From assembly GCF_030232265.1 (NCBI RefSeq), contig NZ_JASPJK010000009.1:1-64000 (forward strand): a stretch of 64,000 nucleotides of DNA. The letters are read 5' to 3'. The notes under the pieces are model-generated. The model was not told the origin of the DNA. It made no database searches and was given only the letters and a program-made list of their open reading frames with translations. Below, in pieces: positions 54,569 through 63,823 of this stretch. Every line of letters starts with the position of its first letter. Within the stretch, counting starts at the first letter, position 1. The DNA comes from Corynebacterium sp. MSK041 (GTDB lineage Bacteria > Actinomycetota > Actinomycetes > Mycobacteriales > Mycobacteriaceae). A program made the translations under genes and the position numbers.

Positions 54569-57430
54569 ATGACTAACGCGACTGGACCGGCGTACCGCTA
54601 CACGGCGGGTATTGCTAATGAGATTGAGCAGAAGTGGCAGAAGTACTGGATCGACAACGGGACGTTTAATGCCCCGAACCCGGTGGGCGATCTAGCTACG
54701 GGTGAGGGCGAGCTGCCGGCTGACAAGCTCAATGTCCAGGACATGTTCCCCTACCCCTCCGGCGCGGGCCTGCACGTGGGGCACCCGCTGGGTTACATCG
54801 CGACGGATGTCTTCGCACGCTACAACCGCATGCTGGGCAAGAACGTGTTGCACACGCTCGGCTACGACGCATTTGGTCTGCCAGCGGAGCAGTACGCCAT
54901 CCAGACGGGTACGCACCCGCGCACGACCACGATGGCGAATATTGAGAACATGACGCGTCAGCTGGACGCGCTGGGTCTGGGCCACGACCGGCGCCGTTCG
55001 GTGGCCACCACGGACCCGGAGTTTTACAAGTGGACGCAGTGGATCTTCCTGCAGATCTTCAACGCATGGTTCGATGAGGATCAGCAGAAGGCACGCCCGA
55101 TCGCGGAGCTTGTTAGCGAGCTTGAGGCAGGTACCCGTACCACCAAGGATGGCCGCGTGTACGCCGAGCTCGACACGACGGAGAAGCAGAAGGCTATCGA
55201 CGAATTCCGCCTCGTTTACCTGTCTGACTCCATGGTCAACTGGTGCCCGGGCCTGGGCACGGTGCTGGCAAACGAGGAGGTCACCGCTGATGGTCGCTCG
55301 GAGCGTGGCAACTTCCCGGTCTTCCGCAAGCGTCTACGCCAGTGGATGATGCGCATCACCGCGTACTCGGACAGGCTTCTAGACGACTTGGAGCTGCTCG
55401 ACTGGCCCGACAAGGTCAAGGCAATGCAGCGCAACTGGATCGGGCGTTCCCGTGGTGCGGAAGTGACCTTCCGTGCCCAGGGCCCGGCAGGTCAGGAATT
55501 CGGCATCGACGTCTTCACCACCCGCCCAGACACCCTGTTTGGTGCCACCTACATGGTGCTCGCGCCGGAGCATGAGCTCGTGGATGAGTTGGTGGCTGGG
55601 GAGTATGCGGGGGACGTCGATAAGCGATGGACCTTTGGCGAAGCGACGCCGAAGGACGCTGTGGCCGCATATAAGCGCGCGATCGCGGCGAAGTCTGACG
55701 TGGAGCGACAGGAGAATAAGGAAAAGACCGGTGTTTTCTTGGGCTCGTATGCCGTGAACCCGGTGAGCGGCGAGAAGGTGCCGGTGTTCATTGCGGACTA
55801 CGTGCTCATGGGCTACGGCACGGGCGCGATCATGGCGGTGCCGGCGCACGATGAGCGTGACTACGAGTTCGCTTCCGTTTTTGGTCTGCCGATCGTGCCG
55901 GTGCTCGACGGCGCGAACATCGAGGAAGAGGCCTTTACTGAGGACGGCCCGCACATCAACTCCGCGAATGACCGTGGCCTGGACATCAATGGTCTGGGCA
56001 AGGACGAGGGCATTGAGAAGGCCATCGCCTGGCTAGTCAGCGAAGGGGCTGGTGAGGAGCGTATTCAGTACAAGCTGCGCGATTGGCTGTTTGCGCGTCA
56101 GCGCTACTGGGGTGAGCCTTTCCCGATCGTGTACGACGAGAACGGTGTGGCGCACGCGCTGCCTGAGTCCATGCTGCCGGTCGAGCTGCCGGATGTGGAG
56201 GACTACAACCCGGTCTCCTTCGATCCGGAGGATGCTGACTCCGAGCCCGCTCCCCCTCTGGCGAAGGCCACCGATTGGGTGAACGTGACGCTGGATCTTG
56301 GCGATGGTGAGAAGCAGTACACCCGCGACACCAACGTCATGCCGCAGTGGGCAGGATCGTCCTGGTACCAGCTGCGCTACATCGATCCGACGAATGCGGA
56401 CAAGTTCTGCGACCTGGAAAATGAGCGCTACTGGACCGGACCGCAACCGGACAAGCACGGCGCGAATGACCCGGGCGGTGTGGACCTCTACGTCGGTGGT
56501 GTTGAGCACGCGGTGCTGCACCTGCTCTATGCACGTTTCTGGCACAAGGTGCTCTTTGACCTGGGGCACGTCAGCTCCAAGGAGCCGTACCGTCGCCTGT
56601 ACAACCAGGGCTACATCCAGGCGTACGCCTACACCGATTCCCGTGGTGTGTACGTGCCGGCCGCTGAGGTTGAGGAGAAGGACGGCAAGTTCTACTACAA
56701 CGGCGAAGAGGTCAACCAGGAGTACGGCAAGATGGGCAAGTCCCTGAAGAATGCCGTTGCTCCGGATGACATCGCACGGGACTTTGGTGCCGATACGCTG
56801 CGTGTTTATGAGATGTCCATGGGACCGCTGGACACCTCGCGTCCATGGGCGACCAAGGACGTTGTGGGCTCCCACCGCTTCCTTCAGCGCCTGTGGCGCC
56901 TGGTCGTCGACGAGGAGACCGGTGAGGTCACCGTCAGCGACGAGCCGATGAGTGAGGAGGATGCGAAGCAGCTGCACCGCACCATCGCTGGTGTGCGTGA
57001 GGACTACGAGCACCTCCGCGACAACACCGTCGTGGCCAAGCTCATCGAGTTCGTGAACTACCTGACCAAGACCCGCGAGGCGACCGGCAATGTTTCACGT
57101 GAAACAGTGGAACCGCTCGTGCAGATGGTCTCCCCCGTTGCGCCGCACATCGCCGAAGAGCTGTGGATGCGCCTCGGCCATGAAGGCACCATCACGTTCG
57201 AGCCGTTCCCGACCTTCGACGAGAGCTTGCTTGTGGACGACACGGTGGAAATCCCCGTCCAGATCAACGGCAAGGTTCGCGCGCGTGTGGACGTACCGAC
57301 CGAGGCGTCCAAGGACGAGATCGAACAGATCGCGCTTGCCGACGACCGTGTCACTAGCCTCATCGAAGGCAAGAACGTGGTGAAGACCATCGTGGTGCCA
57401 GGCCGCATGGTCAACTTGGTGGTCAAGTAG
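54569..57430 (+). CDS. leuS: Leucyl-tRNA synthetase
   Basis: LeuRS charges tRNA-Leu and edits mischarged products. The 953-residue class I enzyme has the HIGH-type motif [16 protein letters not shown]. An inserted editing (CP1) domain shows [22 protein letters not shown]. The KMSKS motif is KMGKSLKN, and an anticodon/C-terminal domain ends FNxxxx-type [17 protein letters not shown]. Codons 841-846 (NVSRET) are made by the parS site at 57091-57106. TACACT ends 8 bases before the ATG, again fitting a leaderless transcript. Confidence 0.98.
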   Translation: MTNATGPAYRYTAGIANEIEQKWQKYWIDNGTFNAPNPVGDLATGEGELPADKLNVQDMFPYPSGAGLHVGHPLGYIATDVFARYNRMLGKNVLHTLGYDAFGLPAEQYAIQTGTHPRTTTMANIENMTRQLDALGLGHDRRRSVATTDPEFYKWTQWIFLQIFNAWFDEDQQKARPIAELVSELEAGTRTTKDGRVYAELDTTEKQKAIDEFRLVYLSDSMVNWCPGLGTVLANEEVTADGRSERGNFPVFRKRLRQWMMRITAYSDRLLDDLELLDWPDKVKAMQRNWIGRSRGAEVTFRAQGPAGQEFGIDVFTTRPDTLFGATYMVLAPEHELVDELVAGEYAGDVDKRWTFGEATPKDAVAAYKRAIAAKSDVERQENKEKTGVFLGSYAVNPVSGEKVPVFIADYVLMGYGTGAIMAVPAHDERDYEFASVFGLPIVPVLDGANIEEEAFTEDGPHINSANDRGLDINGLGKDEGIEKAIAWLVSEGAGEERIQYKLRDWLFARQRYWGEPFPIVYDENGVAHALPESMLPVELPDVEDYNPVSFDPEDADSEPAPPLAKATDWVNVTLDLGDGEKQYTRDTNVMPQWAGSSWYQLRYIDPTNADKFCDLENERYWTGPQPDKHGANDPGGVDLYVGGVEHAVLHLLYARFWHKVLFDLGHVSSKEPYRRLYNQGYIQAYAYTDSRGVYVPAAEVEEKDGKFYYNGEEVNQEYGKMGKSLKNAVAPDDIARDFGADTLRVYEMSMGPLDTSRPWATKDVVGSHRFLQRLWRLVVDEETGEVTVSDEPMSEEDAKQLHRTIAGVREDYEHLRDNTVVAKLIEFVNYLTKTREATGNVSRETVEPLVQMVSPVAPHIAEELWMRLGHEGTITFEPFPTFDESLLVDDTVEIPVQINGKVRARVDVPTEASKDEIEQIALADDRVTSLIEGKNVVKTIVVPGRMVNLVVK
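57091..57106. promoter_or_regulatory. parS site 4, inside leuS
   Basis: Perfect TGTTTCACGTGAAACA within leuS, read NVSRET, the same reading as in trpCF. Confidence 0.95.
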
Positions 57431-57446
57431 GTTGGAAAGGGCGTCG

Positions 57447-57980
57447 ATGTCGAAGCAGTGCACTGCCACGATTGGCGCCCTCGTTGGCTATTCGGGCGTG
57501 GTCATCGCCCTGACCATGCTAAAAGCCTTTTATCGCATCGGCTACCTGTGGGACCCCGCCAACCAAATGCGGCGGGGACTCTCCCTCGCCCCGTTCGATG
57601 ACCTGATCAATGCCAGCTCATGGTTCGGGCCCGTCTTTGAGTACGGCGGGAATATCGCATTCTTCGTGCCCGTGGGCATGCTGGCCTACATTCTTTTTCA
57701 GCGAACACCCCGCCCACTTCTTGTAACGACCCTGCTCGGAGCAGGTTTCAGCCTGGCTATCGAGACATCCCAATACATCTTCGCGCTTGGCTACAGCGAC
57801 ATCGATGACCTGATGATGAACACCCTCGGTGCCTTCATCGGTGCCGTACTGGCCAAACTATCCGGCCCGAAATTCCACTGGCTCTGGATTGGACTTGCTT
57901 CCCTAGCGACAATCACCTTCATCGGGCTGGTTATCGGCGGGGAGAGCCTCGGGGATCCCAGCAAGGTGAAGCAGGTCTAG
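57447..57980 (+). CDS. VanZ-like family membrane protein
   Basis: A 177-residue membrane protein with four or five helices and the VanZ pattern: NIAFFVPVGMLAYILF, LLGAGFSLAIETSQYIFALGYSDIDDLMMNTLGAFIGAVLA. VanZ itself is linked to teicoplanin resistance; most family members have no assigned role. The ATG follows GGAAAGG. It lies 16 bases after leuS and may be cotranscribed. Confidence 0.87.
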   Translation: MSKQCTATIGALVGYSGVVIALTMLKAFYRIGYLWDPANQMRRGLSLAPFDDLINASSWFGPVFEYGGNIAFFVPVGMLAYILFQRTPRPLLVTTLLGAGFSLAIETSQYIFALGYSDIDDLMMNTLGAFIGAVLAKLSGPKFHWLWIGLASLATITFIGLVIGGESLGDPSKVKQV

Positions 57981-58000
57981 CAATGACACACTAAAAGCGA

Positions 58001-58057
58001 CCACCCCGCCTATCGCGCGAGGCGAAAAGCCTTCTGGGGCTCTTGTCAGCGGGGTGG
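58001..58057. terminator. Hairpin between the VanZ-like gene and the convergent oxidoreductase
   Basis: CCACCCCGC (58001-58009) pairs with GCGGGGTGG (58049-58057), and the loop holds a smaller hairpin (GCGCGAGGCG.. / CTTCTGGGGC). It sits in the 90-base convergent gap and is the likely shared terminator. Confidence 0.65.
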
Positions 58058-58071
58058 AACCTTTGAGCAAA

Positions 58072-59046
58072 TTATAGCTCAACGACGGTGCGACCGTGGC
58101 GCGCGTTGCCGGCAAGCAGGTCGGCGCCGGCCTGGATGGCGCCTTCGAGGTCGACGGTGTCGGTGTAGGAGCGGAGCTTGTCCACGTCGAGGGATTCGGC
58201 GAGGATGGCCCAGGCTTCATCACGGAAGGCGGCGGGGGCATCGACGGAATTGATGCCGGCGAGGTTGACGCCACGGAGGATGAACGGGATCACGGTGGTG
58301 TCCAGGTCCGGGCCGGCGGCCAAGCCACAGGAGGTGACGGTCCCGCCCCACTGGACCTGGGCGAGCAGGTTGGCCAGCGGGGTGGAGCCGACGGTGTCGA
58401 TGGCGCCACCGAAGCGGGCCTTCTGCAGTGGCTTGCCTTTGTTGGCCAGTTCGGCGCGGTCGATGACGTCGATGGCGCCGAGTTCGCGCAGGTAATCGCT
58501 ATGTTCCTCGACGCGGCCGGTGATGGCAGCGACCTCATGACCACGGGCGGCAAGCAGTTGGATGGCAATAGAACCAACACCACCTGTGGCGCCGGTGACG
58601 GCAACGGGGCCGCGGACGGCACCGTCCTCATGGTCGGGGCGGGAGTTGGTGAAGCGCTCGTAGGAGGCCACGGACATGGCGGCGGTGTAGCCAGCGGTGC
58701 CGATGGCGGCGGCGGTCCAGGCGTCGAAGGTGGCGGGGACGCGGGTGATGTGGGAGGCGTCGATACGCAATTCGGGCGTGTAACCGCCATTGCGGCGCTC
58801 CCCGATGCCCCAGCCGTTGACGGTGACGAGTGTGCCGTCTTCGAGCGTGCCCACGGCGTCGATGCCGGGGACGATGGGTAGGGTGCGCACAACACCCTTG
58901 TTGCCGGCGAGAGCCATGCCGTCCTTGTAATTGACGGAGGAGTGGCTGACGTGAATGAGGGTGTCGCCTTCGCCGGCGTGCTCCGGGGTGGTGTCGACGA
59001 TCTGCGGGCCGTTATCAGTAACAAGGAGAGTCTTCGTAGCGGTCAT
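58072..59046 (-). CDS. Zn-independent quinone-oxidoreductase-like MDR protein (YhdH/AcuI family)
   Basis: The 324-residue protein has the MDR fold: substrate-domain signature SHSSVNYKDGMALAGNKGVVRTLPIVPGID and a Rossmann motif VTGATGGVGSIAIQLLAARGHEV. It ends near GNARHGRTVVEL. The match is closest to YhdH/AcuI, which reduce acryloyl-CoA with NADPH. No Zn-binding Cys cluster is present. I start at MTATKTLLV; the frame is open upstream only as antisense to the DUF202 gene. It is divergent from that gene by 40 bases. Confidence 0.9.
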   Translation of the reverse strand: MTATKTLLVTDNGPQIVDTTPEHAGEGDTLIHVSHSSVNYKDGMALAGNKGVVRTLPIVPGIDAVGTLEDGTLVTVNGWGIGERRNGGYTPELRIDASHITRVPATFDAWTAAAIGTAGYTAAMSVASYERFTNSRPDHEDGAVRGPVAVTGATGGVGSIAIQLLAARGHEVAAITGRVEEHSDYLRELGAIDVIDRAELANKGKPLQKARFGGAIDTVGSTPLANLLAQVQWGGTVTSCGLAAGPDLDTTVIPFILRGVNLAGINSVDAPAAFRDEAWAILAESLDVDKLRSYTDTVDLEGAIQAGADLLAGNARHGRTVVEL

Positions 59047-59086
59047 AGTCCCCCAGCGTAGGCATATTTCCATAGACTGTGCAGAT

Positions 59087-59464
59087 ATGAGCTCGAAGAC
59101 CCACGATGAACGCGACGTGTTCACCCGCACCGTTTTCCCGGACGGTGAAGAGCCGGACCCACGCTTCACGCTGGCCAATGAGCGCACGTTCCTCGCGTGG
59201 ACGCGCACTGCGCTGGCGTTTCTGGCCGGCGGTATCGCGCTTGAAGCATTCGGGATCGGAGGGTTGAGCCCCGATGTCCGCCAAATCGCGGCGGTGGCGC
59301 TCATCCTGGTGGGTGCCGCCATTGCGACGGGCGCGGCAGTGCGGTGGGTACGCATTGAGCGGGCGCTGCGACACAAAAAGCCACTGCCTGCGCCAGGCAT
59401 CGTGCCGGTGCTGGGGGTTGGTGTGGCGCTGGCCAGCGTCATCGTCCTGGTTGGGCTGTTTTAG
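59087..59464 (+). CDS. DUF202 (YidH-like) membrane protein 1
   Basis: A 125-residue membrane protein with a charged N-terminus, the DUF202 signature PRFTLANERTFLAWTRTALAFLAGGIALE and three helices. Function unknown. TAGACT ends 8 bases before the ATG (leaderless-like). A second DUF202 gene follows after 9 bases; the pair likely forms one complex. Confidence 0.9.
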   Translation: MSSKTHDERDVFTRTVFPDGEEPDPRFTLANERTFLAWTRTALAFLAGGIALEAFGIGGLSPDVRQIAAVALILVGAAIATGAAVRWVRIERALRHKKPLPAPGIVPVLGVGVALASVIVLVGLF

Positions 59465-59473
59465 GAGCCTGGT

Positions 59474-59815
59474 GTGTCGCGCATGAACCACTCCCCCATC
59501 CCCGTTGCGGACCTGGGCTTGCAGCCAGAGCGCACCGCGCTGTCCTGGACGCGCACCGCGTTGGCCATGTTCGTGGCATCCTTGACGCTGCTGCGCTGGT
59601 CAGTGCCCTATTCGGCGCTGGTGTTCGGGGCGATTGGGCTGCTGTGTTGCATCGCGCTGGTGATCATCGCGCGCAACCGGGCTCAGTACCGCGTCGGGGC
59701 AGAGGGCATCAAGCAGGAACAGGTGCGGGCCAATGTTTTCGGGGTGTTTGCCATCACCATCGGCATGGCCATGTTCGCGGCCATTGGGTTGTTCCTGGTG
59801 TTGGATGCGGGCTGA
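59474..59815 (+). CDS. DUF202 membrane protein 2
   Basis: A 113-residue protein, paralogous to its upstream neighbour, with PERTALSWTRTALAMFVASLTLLRW as the family signature and three helices. The GTG start (or an ATG three codons later) lies 9 bases after the first gene. Function unknown. Confidence 0.88.
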   Translation: MSRMNHSPIPVADLGLQPERTALSWTRTALAMFVASLTLLRWSVPYSALVFGAIGLLCCIALVIIARNRAQYRVGAEGIKQEQVRANVFGVFAITIGMAMFAAIGLFLVLDAG

Positions 59816-59850
59816 GTGCGCACTGTGGTGCTTGGTGGCACTTTGTGGCG

Positions 59851-61143
59851 CTAGTCCTCCGGGAAGGTCAGCATGATCGCCAGGACCTCCCGGCCGGGGG
59901 TGGTGTGCACGATGTTGCCCGGGGTGGAGTTCTGTTCAAGGACACCGAGGGCGATGAACAAGTCGACCACAAACTCCGGGTTCTTCGGTCGCTGTGTGTC
60001 ACCGGTTGGGTCGGCCACCCAGCTCAGTACTTCCTCGGCGTCCTCGGCGTAGACAGCGCTGAAGTAGAGGTACAGGTCCTCCTCGAAGCAGGTCAGAAGA
60101 ACGTCCGCCTCTTCAGCAACGGCTGTTCCGCCGGGTAGGGAGAAGAGGTAGTTATCCTCGACTTCCAAATAGTCCCTGACCTGCAGGAAAGAGCGAAGCG
60201 CGTTGACGGGTGGCACAGCCTCAGCAGCGTGGTTGCCGGGCTCGAGGGCAAGACCGAAGTTCTCTGCCAGGGTGCGCACATCACCGGGGCGAAGGGTCCC
60301 CTTGTTAGTCAGTTTCACGCCCTCCATGCAGTGGTCCAAGAAGGCACGAATATTGGACACGATGCGGGTGAAGGGATACAGATCAACATCATCACCATCC
60401 GGCAGGTGGTCGGCGAAGAATTCCGACATCGCGGCGATCACGGCTGGGTTCCGCTCTGGATTGGGGTCAAGGGAGATGATCTGCTGCAGGTCAGGGCGGG
60501 AATTGATGAAGGAATCGAAGTCCTCCGCAATACCTGGCGTGCGGGGATCTTCGGTGAAATCCTCCGGCTCAGGCATGAAGAAATCCTCGGAGGAATACGC
60601 CATACGCTCTGCCACGGTGCAGTGATCAGTGGTGGACAAACGCTCGATGAGGCGCTCCGGGGACATCACCGGCATGAAGCTGAGCAGCAGCGGCGAGATC
60701 CGCATGTCCGGTTCCAGGCCAGCAGCAAGGCGCATCGCCTCGCGGTGGAACGCCGTCATCATCTCCGGGCCACCGCAGGCTTCGATGACGTCGGGCCCCT
60801 GCGCGTTCACCAGCATGGGTGCCGGCGAATCAATGTCGGAGATCCCCAGTACCTCAAGGTGAATAGTCCAATTCGCCGCCGGGTCATACACGTAGGTCAT
60901 CTCACCGATATCACCGATGGCCAGCGTGGTTTCATCCTTCTCATCGGCGCCGGGGGATGCGGTGTAGAGGGTGCGTTGGCCATCTTCCTCAGCGATGTAG
61001 ATGTGGTTGGGGGTGCCGGAGAAGCCAAAAGCTGCGTCGATAAGCAAGGCAAACGAGCCCAGGTGCATGTGGTCTGAAACATTGACCAACCTGGTCACTT
61101 GCGGGCTGGAACCTTCCAAAGTCAGGAGCAGCGTGATGATCAT
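59851..61143 (-). CDS. Plasmid pRiA4b ORF-3-like protein
   Basis: The 430-residue protein starts IITLLLTLEGSSPQVTRLVNVSDHMHLGSFALLIDAAFGFSG in outline, the beta-strand and helix order of the pRiA4b ORF-3 family (also found as the passenger of IS1096-type elements). A long acidic region with no catalytic motif follows. The family function is unknown. I start at the internal ATG: TAATGT ends 7 bases upstream, and the additional 17 residues from an earlier ATG read as promoter. The palindrome TGTCCACTTAAGTGGACA lies 45 bases upstream. Confidence 0.75.
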   Translation of the reverse strand: MIITLLLTLEGSSPQVTRLVNVSDHMHLGSFALLIDAAFGFSGTPNHIYIAEEDGQRTLYTASPGADEKDETTLAIGDIGEMTYVYDPAANWTIHLEVLGISDIDSPAPMLVNAQGPDVIEACGGPEMMTAFHREAMRLAAGLEPDMRISPLLLSFMPVMSPERLIERLSTTDHCTVAERMAYSSEDFFMPEPEDFTEDPRTPGIAEDFDSFINSRPDLQQIISLDPNPERNPAVIAAMSEFFADHLPDGDDVDLYPFTRIVSNIRAFLDHCMEGVKLTNKGTLRPGDVRTLAENFGLALEPGNHAAEAVPPVNALRSFLQVRDYLEVEDNYLFSLPGGTAVAEEADVLLTCFEEDLYLYFSAVYAEDAEEVLSWVADPTGDTQRPKNPEFVVDLFIALGVLEQNSTPGNIVHTTPGREVLAIMLTFPED

Positions 61144-61187
61144 GTTGCCCACATTACGGCCCAGAACTCCTCCGTGGGGGCCGATAT

Positions 61188-61205
61188 TGTCCACTTAAGT
61201 GGACA
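61188..61205. promoter_or_regulatory. 18-bp perfect palindrome TGTCCACTTAAGTGGACA, second copy
   Basis: Identical to 30433-30450 and located between the pRiA4b ORF-3-like gene and the 198-residue gene upstream of it. Identity continues as ACATYGGG on the right. Candidate operator. Confidence 0.6.
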
Positions 61206-61215
61206 TCGGGAGAAT

Positions 61216-61812
61216 TTAACGCCCGCCGAGCAGAATCGCGGACACCGCGCGATCGGAGACGTTGACCACATTCAGGGTCTTCGCGCCGGGCTGAGTGATG
61301 GCAATCGTGGCGGGATCCAGGCTCTCATTCTCCAGAAACAGGCCCTTGTCCAGCGCAATCACGCCGTGCGTGAAAGTCTCATCCACCACGAACACGAACT
61401 CCGCGCCGGGCTCCACGCGCAACTGCGCGCCGAGCATCGGACGTGCGGTTTCCACGGGGCTTGTCTGCCCAAAAAGCTTGCCGACGAACACCAGGCCCTC
61501 CCCCGCCACCCCCGAATCAAACCCAGTGAGGGAGAACGGCAGTGGCTTGTACTCCGCAAAATCCATGGTGGTGGGCGTGCATGCGCTGTCAGTGATACCC
61601 AGTTGGAAGCTGGTAGCACCCGTGCGTGCACCGGGCAGGAGAGTTTCCGTGCCACTGACCCAGGTGAGCACCTGCTTGTTCGGATTGCCAGCGCGAGCAG
61701 AGGTCCACCCGCCAAAGGTCTCACCGTCCGCCAGTGGCAGGCGACGGAAGGTCACCTCCGCAGCACCTGGGCGCGGTTCGGGAGGCGTGAAAGCGGAATC
61801 GGTGCCAGTCAT
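61216..61812 (-). CDS. Hypothetical protein, possibly cupin-like
   Basis: A 198-residue acidic, beta-rich protein without signal peptide or membrane helix. The end AEFVFVVDETFTHGVIALDKGLFL..VSAILLGGR recalls the C-terminal domain of pirin/quercetinase bicupins, but the metal-binding histidines of the N-terminal cupin are not apparent, so I do not assign an enzyme. TAATCT ends 6 bases before the ATG (leaderless-like). MFS gene upstream by 14 bases, same strand. Confidence 0.7.
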   Translation of the reverse strand: MTGTDSAFTPPEPRPGAAEVTFRRLPLADGETFGGWTSARAGNPNKQVLTWVSGTETLLPGARTGATSFQLGITDSACTPTTMDFAEYKPLPFSLTGFDSGVAGEGLVFVGKLFGQTSPVETARPMLGAQLRVEPGAEFVFVVDETFTHGVIALDKGLFLENESLDPATIAITQPGAKTLNVVNVSDRAVSAILLGGR

Positions 61813-61826
61813 GCGGACAGATTACA

Positions 61827-63014
61827 TCAGCGCAAAAGGGGCCGGGCGCGGAAACTTAGCTCGGCAGCAGCGAGCAGCGCAAGAGCAGCGGTGATCAGTA
61901 GCGTGCCAGGCAGGTAACCAGCATCCACCGGCAACGCACCCACGGCGGAACCACTGGCAATGCCCACCTGGAATGTCACCACATAAATGGAGGATGCGCG
62001 GTTTTGGTTCGCCTCCCCAGCATGGAGGAACAACGTGGTGGCGGCGGTGGGCAGGCCACCACCGGCAACACCGAGCAGCATGATCACAGCCACGGCGAAG
62101 ACCAACGCCAGTGCCGGTGTCGTGCCTTTGAGAACCAGCGCGCAGAAACCAGCGAGGCCAGCACACAAGATCAAGCCTGTGCCCAGGGCATTCATGCGCA
62201 GCATCCGGCGGTCTGAGCGTTTGCCCGCAGACAGCACGCCGACGATGCCGAACAGACCATAAGCAAACAGGCCGAGGGCGACGTAGGAGTGGCCGAGGGT
62301 GTGCTCCACAAACAGGCCCAAGTAGGTATAAGTGCAAAACAGCGCCGTAATCACCAGCGCCAGGTACACCACCAGCGCTGGAAGCGCGGAGCGCAGCTCG
62401 ACGCCCTCTTCTTTCCCCCGCGGTGGCACGGCAGGCAGGGAGGGCAAGAAGAACATGAGCAGCACAAACGCCACGGCCACGAGCGCACCAAGGATCCACG
62501 TGGCACCACGCCAGCCCACGGCACTACCCATGAGTGTGGTCAGCGGGGAGCCCGCCACCAACGCCATGGTGGAACCCAAAGACACCACGCCCACCGCCTT
62601 CGCCGTCATTCCTGGTGGGGCCATACGCGCGGCCATGGGGTTGACCAAGGACCAGAACAAACCGTGGGTCAAAGCTGCGCAGACGCGACCCGCCACCAAC
62701 ATCCAGTAATTCGCGGCCAAGCCCTGAAGAACGATGCCCGCCAACAGGAAGCCAAGAGTGGCCATGAATACCGGTTTGCGGTCAAAACGGGAGGTCAGCT
62801 CCATGAGTGGGATGGTGATGATGGCAACGATGCCGGCATACACCGTCATTAACAACCCCACCTGGCCTTCCGTCACACCCAGGTCAGCCGCCATTGGGCT
62901 GATCAAGCCGATGGAGAACATCTCAAAGGTCACGTACACAAACGCGGCAAAACCCATCGCGTTCAATGGCACGTAGGGGAAACCCAGGGAGGGTGAAGAC
63001 AGCTTTGAAGACAC
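61827..63014 (-). CDS. MFS transporter, drug/sugar efflux (AraJ/Cml-like) type
   Basis: A 395-residue protein with 12 membrane helices. It shows MFSIGLISPMAADLGVTEGQVGLLMTVYAG, the motif A-like LTSRFDRKPVFMATL, motif C-like LGSTMALVAGSPLTTLMGSAVGWR, and a second half starting after a charged loop. It is most like the DHA1 efflux branch. The substrate is unknown. The start is GTG with TAGCGT ending 6 bases upstream (leaderless-like). Probably cotranscribed with the 198-residue gene. Confidence 0.9.
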   Translation of the reverse strand: MSSKLSSPSLGFPYVPLNAMGFAAFVYVTFEMFSIGLISPMAADLGVTEGQVGLLMTVYAGIVAIITIPLMELTSRFDRKPVFMATLGFLLAGIVLQGLAANYWMLVAGRVCAALTHGLFWSLVNPMAARMAPPGMTAKAVGVVSLGSTMALVAGSPLTTLMGSAVGWRGATWILGALVAVAFVLLMFFLPSLPAVPPRGKEEGVELRSALPALVVYLALVITALFCTYTYLGLFVEHTLGHSYVALGLFAYGLFGIVGVLSAGKRSDRRMLRMNALGTGLILCAGLAGFCALVLKGTTPALALVFAVAVIMLLGVAGGGLPTAATTLFLHAGEANQNRASSIYVVTFQVGIASGSAVGALPVDAGYLPGTLLITAALALLAAAELSFRARPLLR

Positions 63015-63094
63015 ACTGCAACGCTAGACCTGAGTGGCAAGAATTGCATGTTGCCGAGGCCACGCATAAGCAGAAAAAGTGCTAGAACGTGAAT

Positions 63095-63823
63095 ATGCCC
63101 AATCAACCGCCACCATGGACGTCGCGCCACACGGGCAAGACGTATCCCACGATCCGGCAATTCGACGGCAAACACCTCGCTGCAGTTGTGCTGTTCATCA
63201 TGCTGTGTGGTGTGCTCGTGGTCGCTGTGAAGCGGCTCCCGCGCGGCACAGTCAAGGCTGCACGCCGGGTCGCTGGCGCGATCATGGGGATCATCACCAC
63301 CGTGTACTTCATCTGGGTGCTCAACCCGAAGCGCCTGGTGTGGGATGAAACCGCGCCATTTCATGTCACTGACCTGCTGCGATACATCACGCCACTGGCC
63401 CTTGGCACCGGCAATCCAACGGCGACGGCGCTGTCCTACTACTGGGGGCTCTTCCTCAACCCCATGGCCATTTTCTTCCCGGACATGGCGTATGTGCAGG
63501 ACAAGAAGTGGCTGCAAGAGCTCGCCTATTGGTACTTCCACATCGCCGCGACAGTCGTGCCCGTCGTGCTCACCTTCGGCCTGGGCTACCGGCCGAGCTG
63601 GAAAGACTGGCGCGTGGTCGCCGGCATCACCATGGTCTGGGCCGCGGTGTCCGGCGTGGCTAACAAGGTCACGGGTGGCAACTACTTCTTCTCCAACGGG
63701 CATCCGCGCGGCTGGTCACCGCTGAAGTTCTTCGGCCCGTGGCCCTGGTATTTGCTCATCTGCGCGCCGGGCCTGCCGTTCGTGTTTGCGCTGATGACAG
63801 GTGTGTGGCGGCAGAACCGCTAA
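63095..63823 (+). CDS. YwaF/TIGR02206 family membrane protein
   Basis: The 242-residue membrane protein has six or seven helices and the family motifs ETAPFHVTDLLRYITPLAL, YYWGLFLNPMAIFFPDMA, YWYFHIAATVVPVVLTFG and NYFFSNGHPRGWSPLKFFGPWPWYLL. Function unknown. TAGAAC ends 6 bases before the chosen ATG, while a GTG two codons upstream lies in the -10 spacer. The stop codon is embedded in the palindrome that follows. Confidence 0.88.
   Translation: MPNQPPPWTSRHTGKTYPTIRQFDGKHLAAVVLFIMLCGVLVVAVKRLPRGTVKAARRVAGAIMGIITTVYFIWVLNPKRLVWDETAPFHVTDLLRYITPLALGTGNPTATALSYYWGLFLNPMAIFFPDMAYVQDKKWLQELAYWYFHIAATVVPVVLTFGLGYRPSWKDWRVVAGITMVWAAVSGVANKVTGGNYFFSNGHPRGWSPLKFFGPWPWYLLICAPGLPFVFALMTGVWRQNR

Noticed and set aside
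58955..59086. Long upstream extensions of the DUF202 gene and, on the other strand, of the oxidoreductase
   Set aside because: Each is merely the antisense of its divergent neighbour; the family N-termini begin at the chosen starts.
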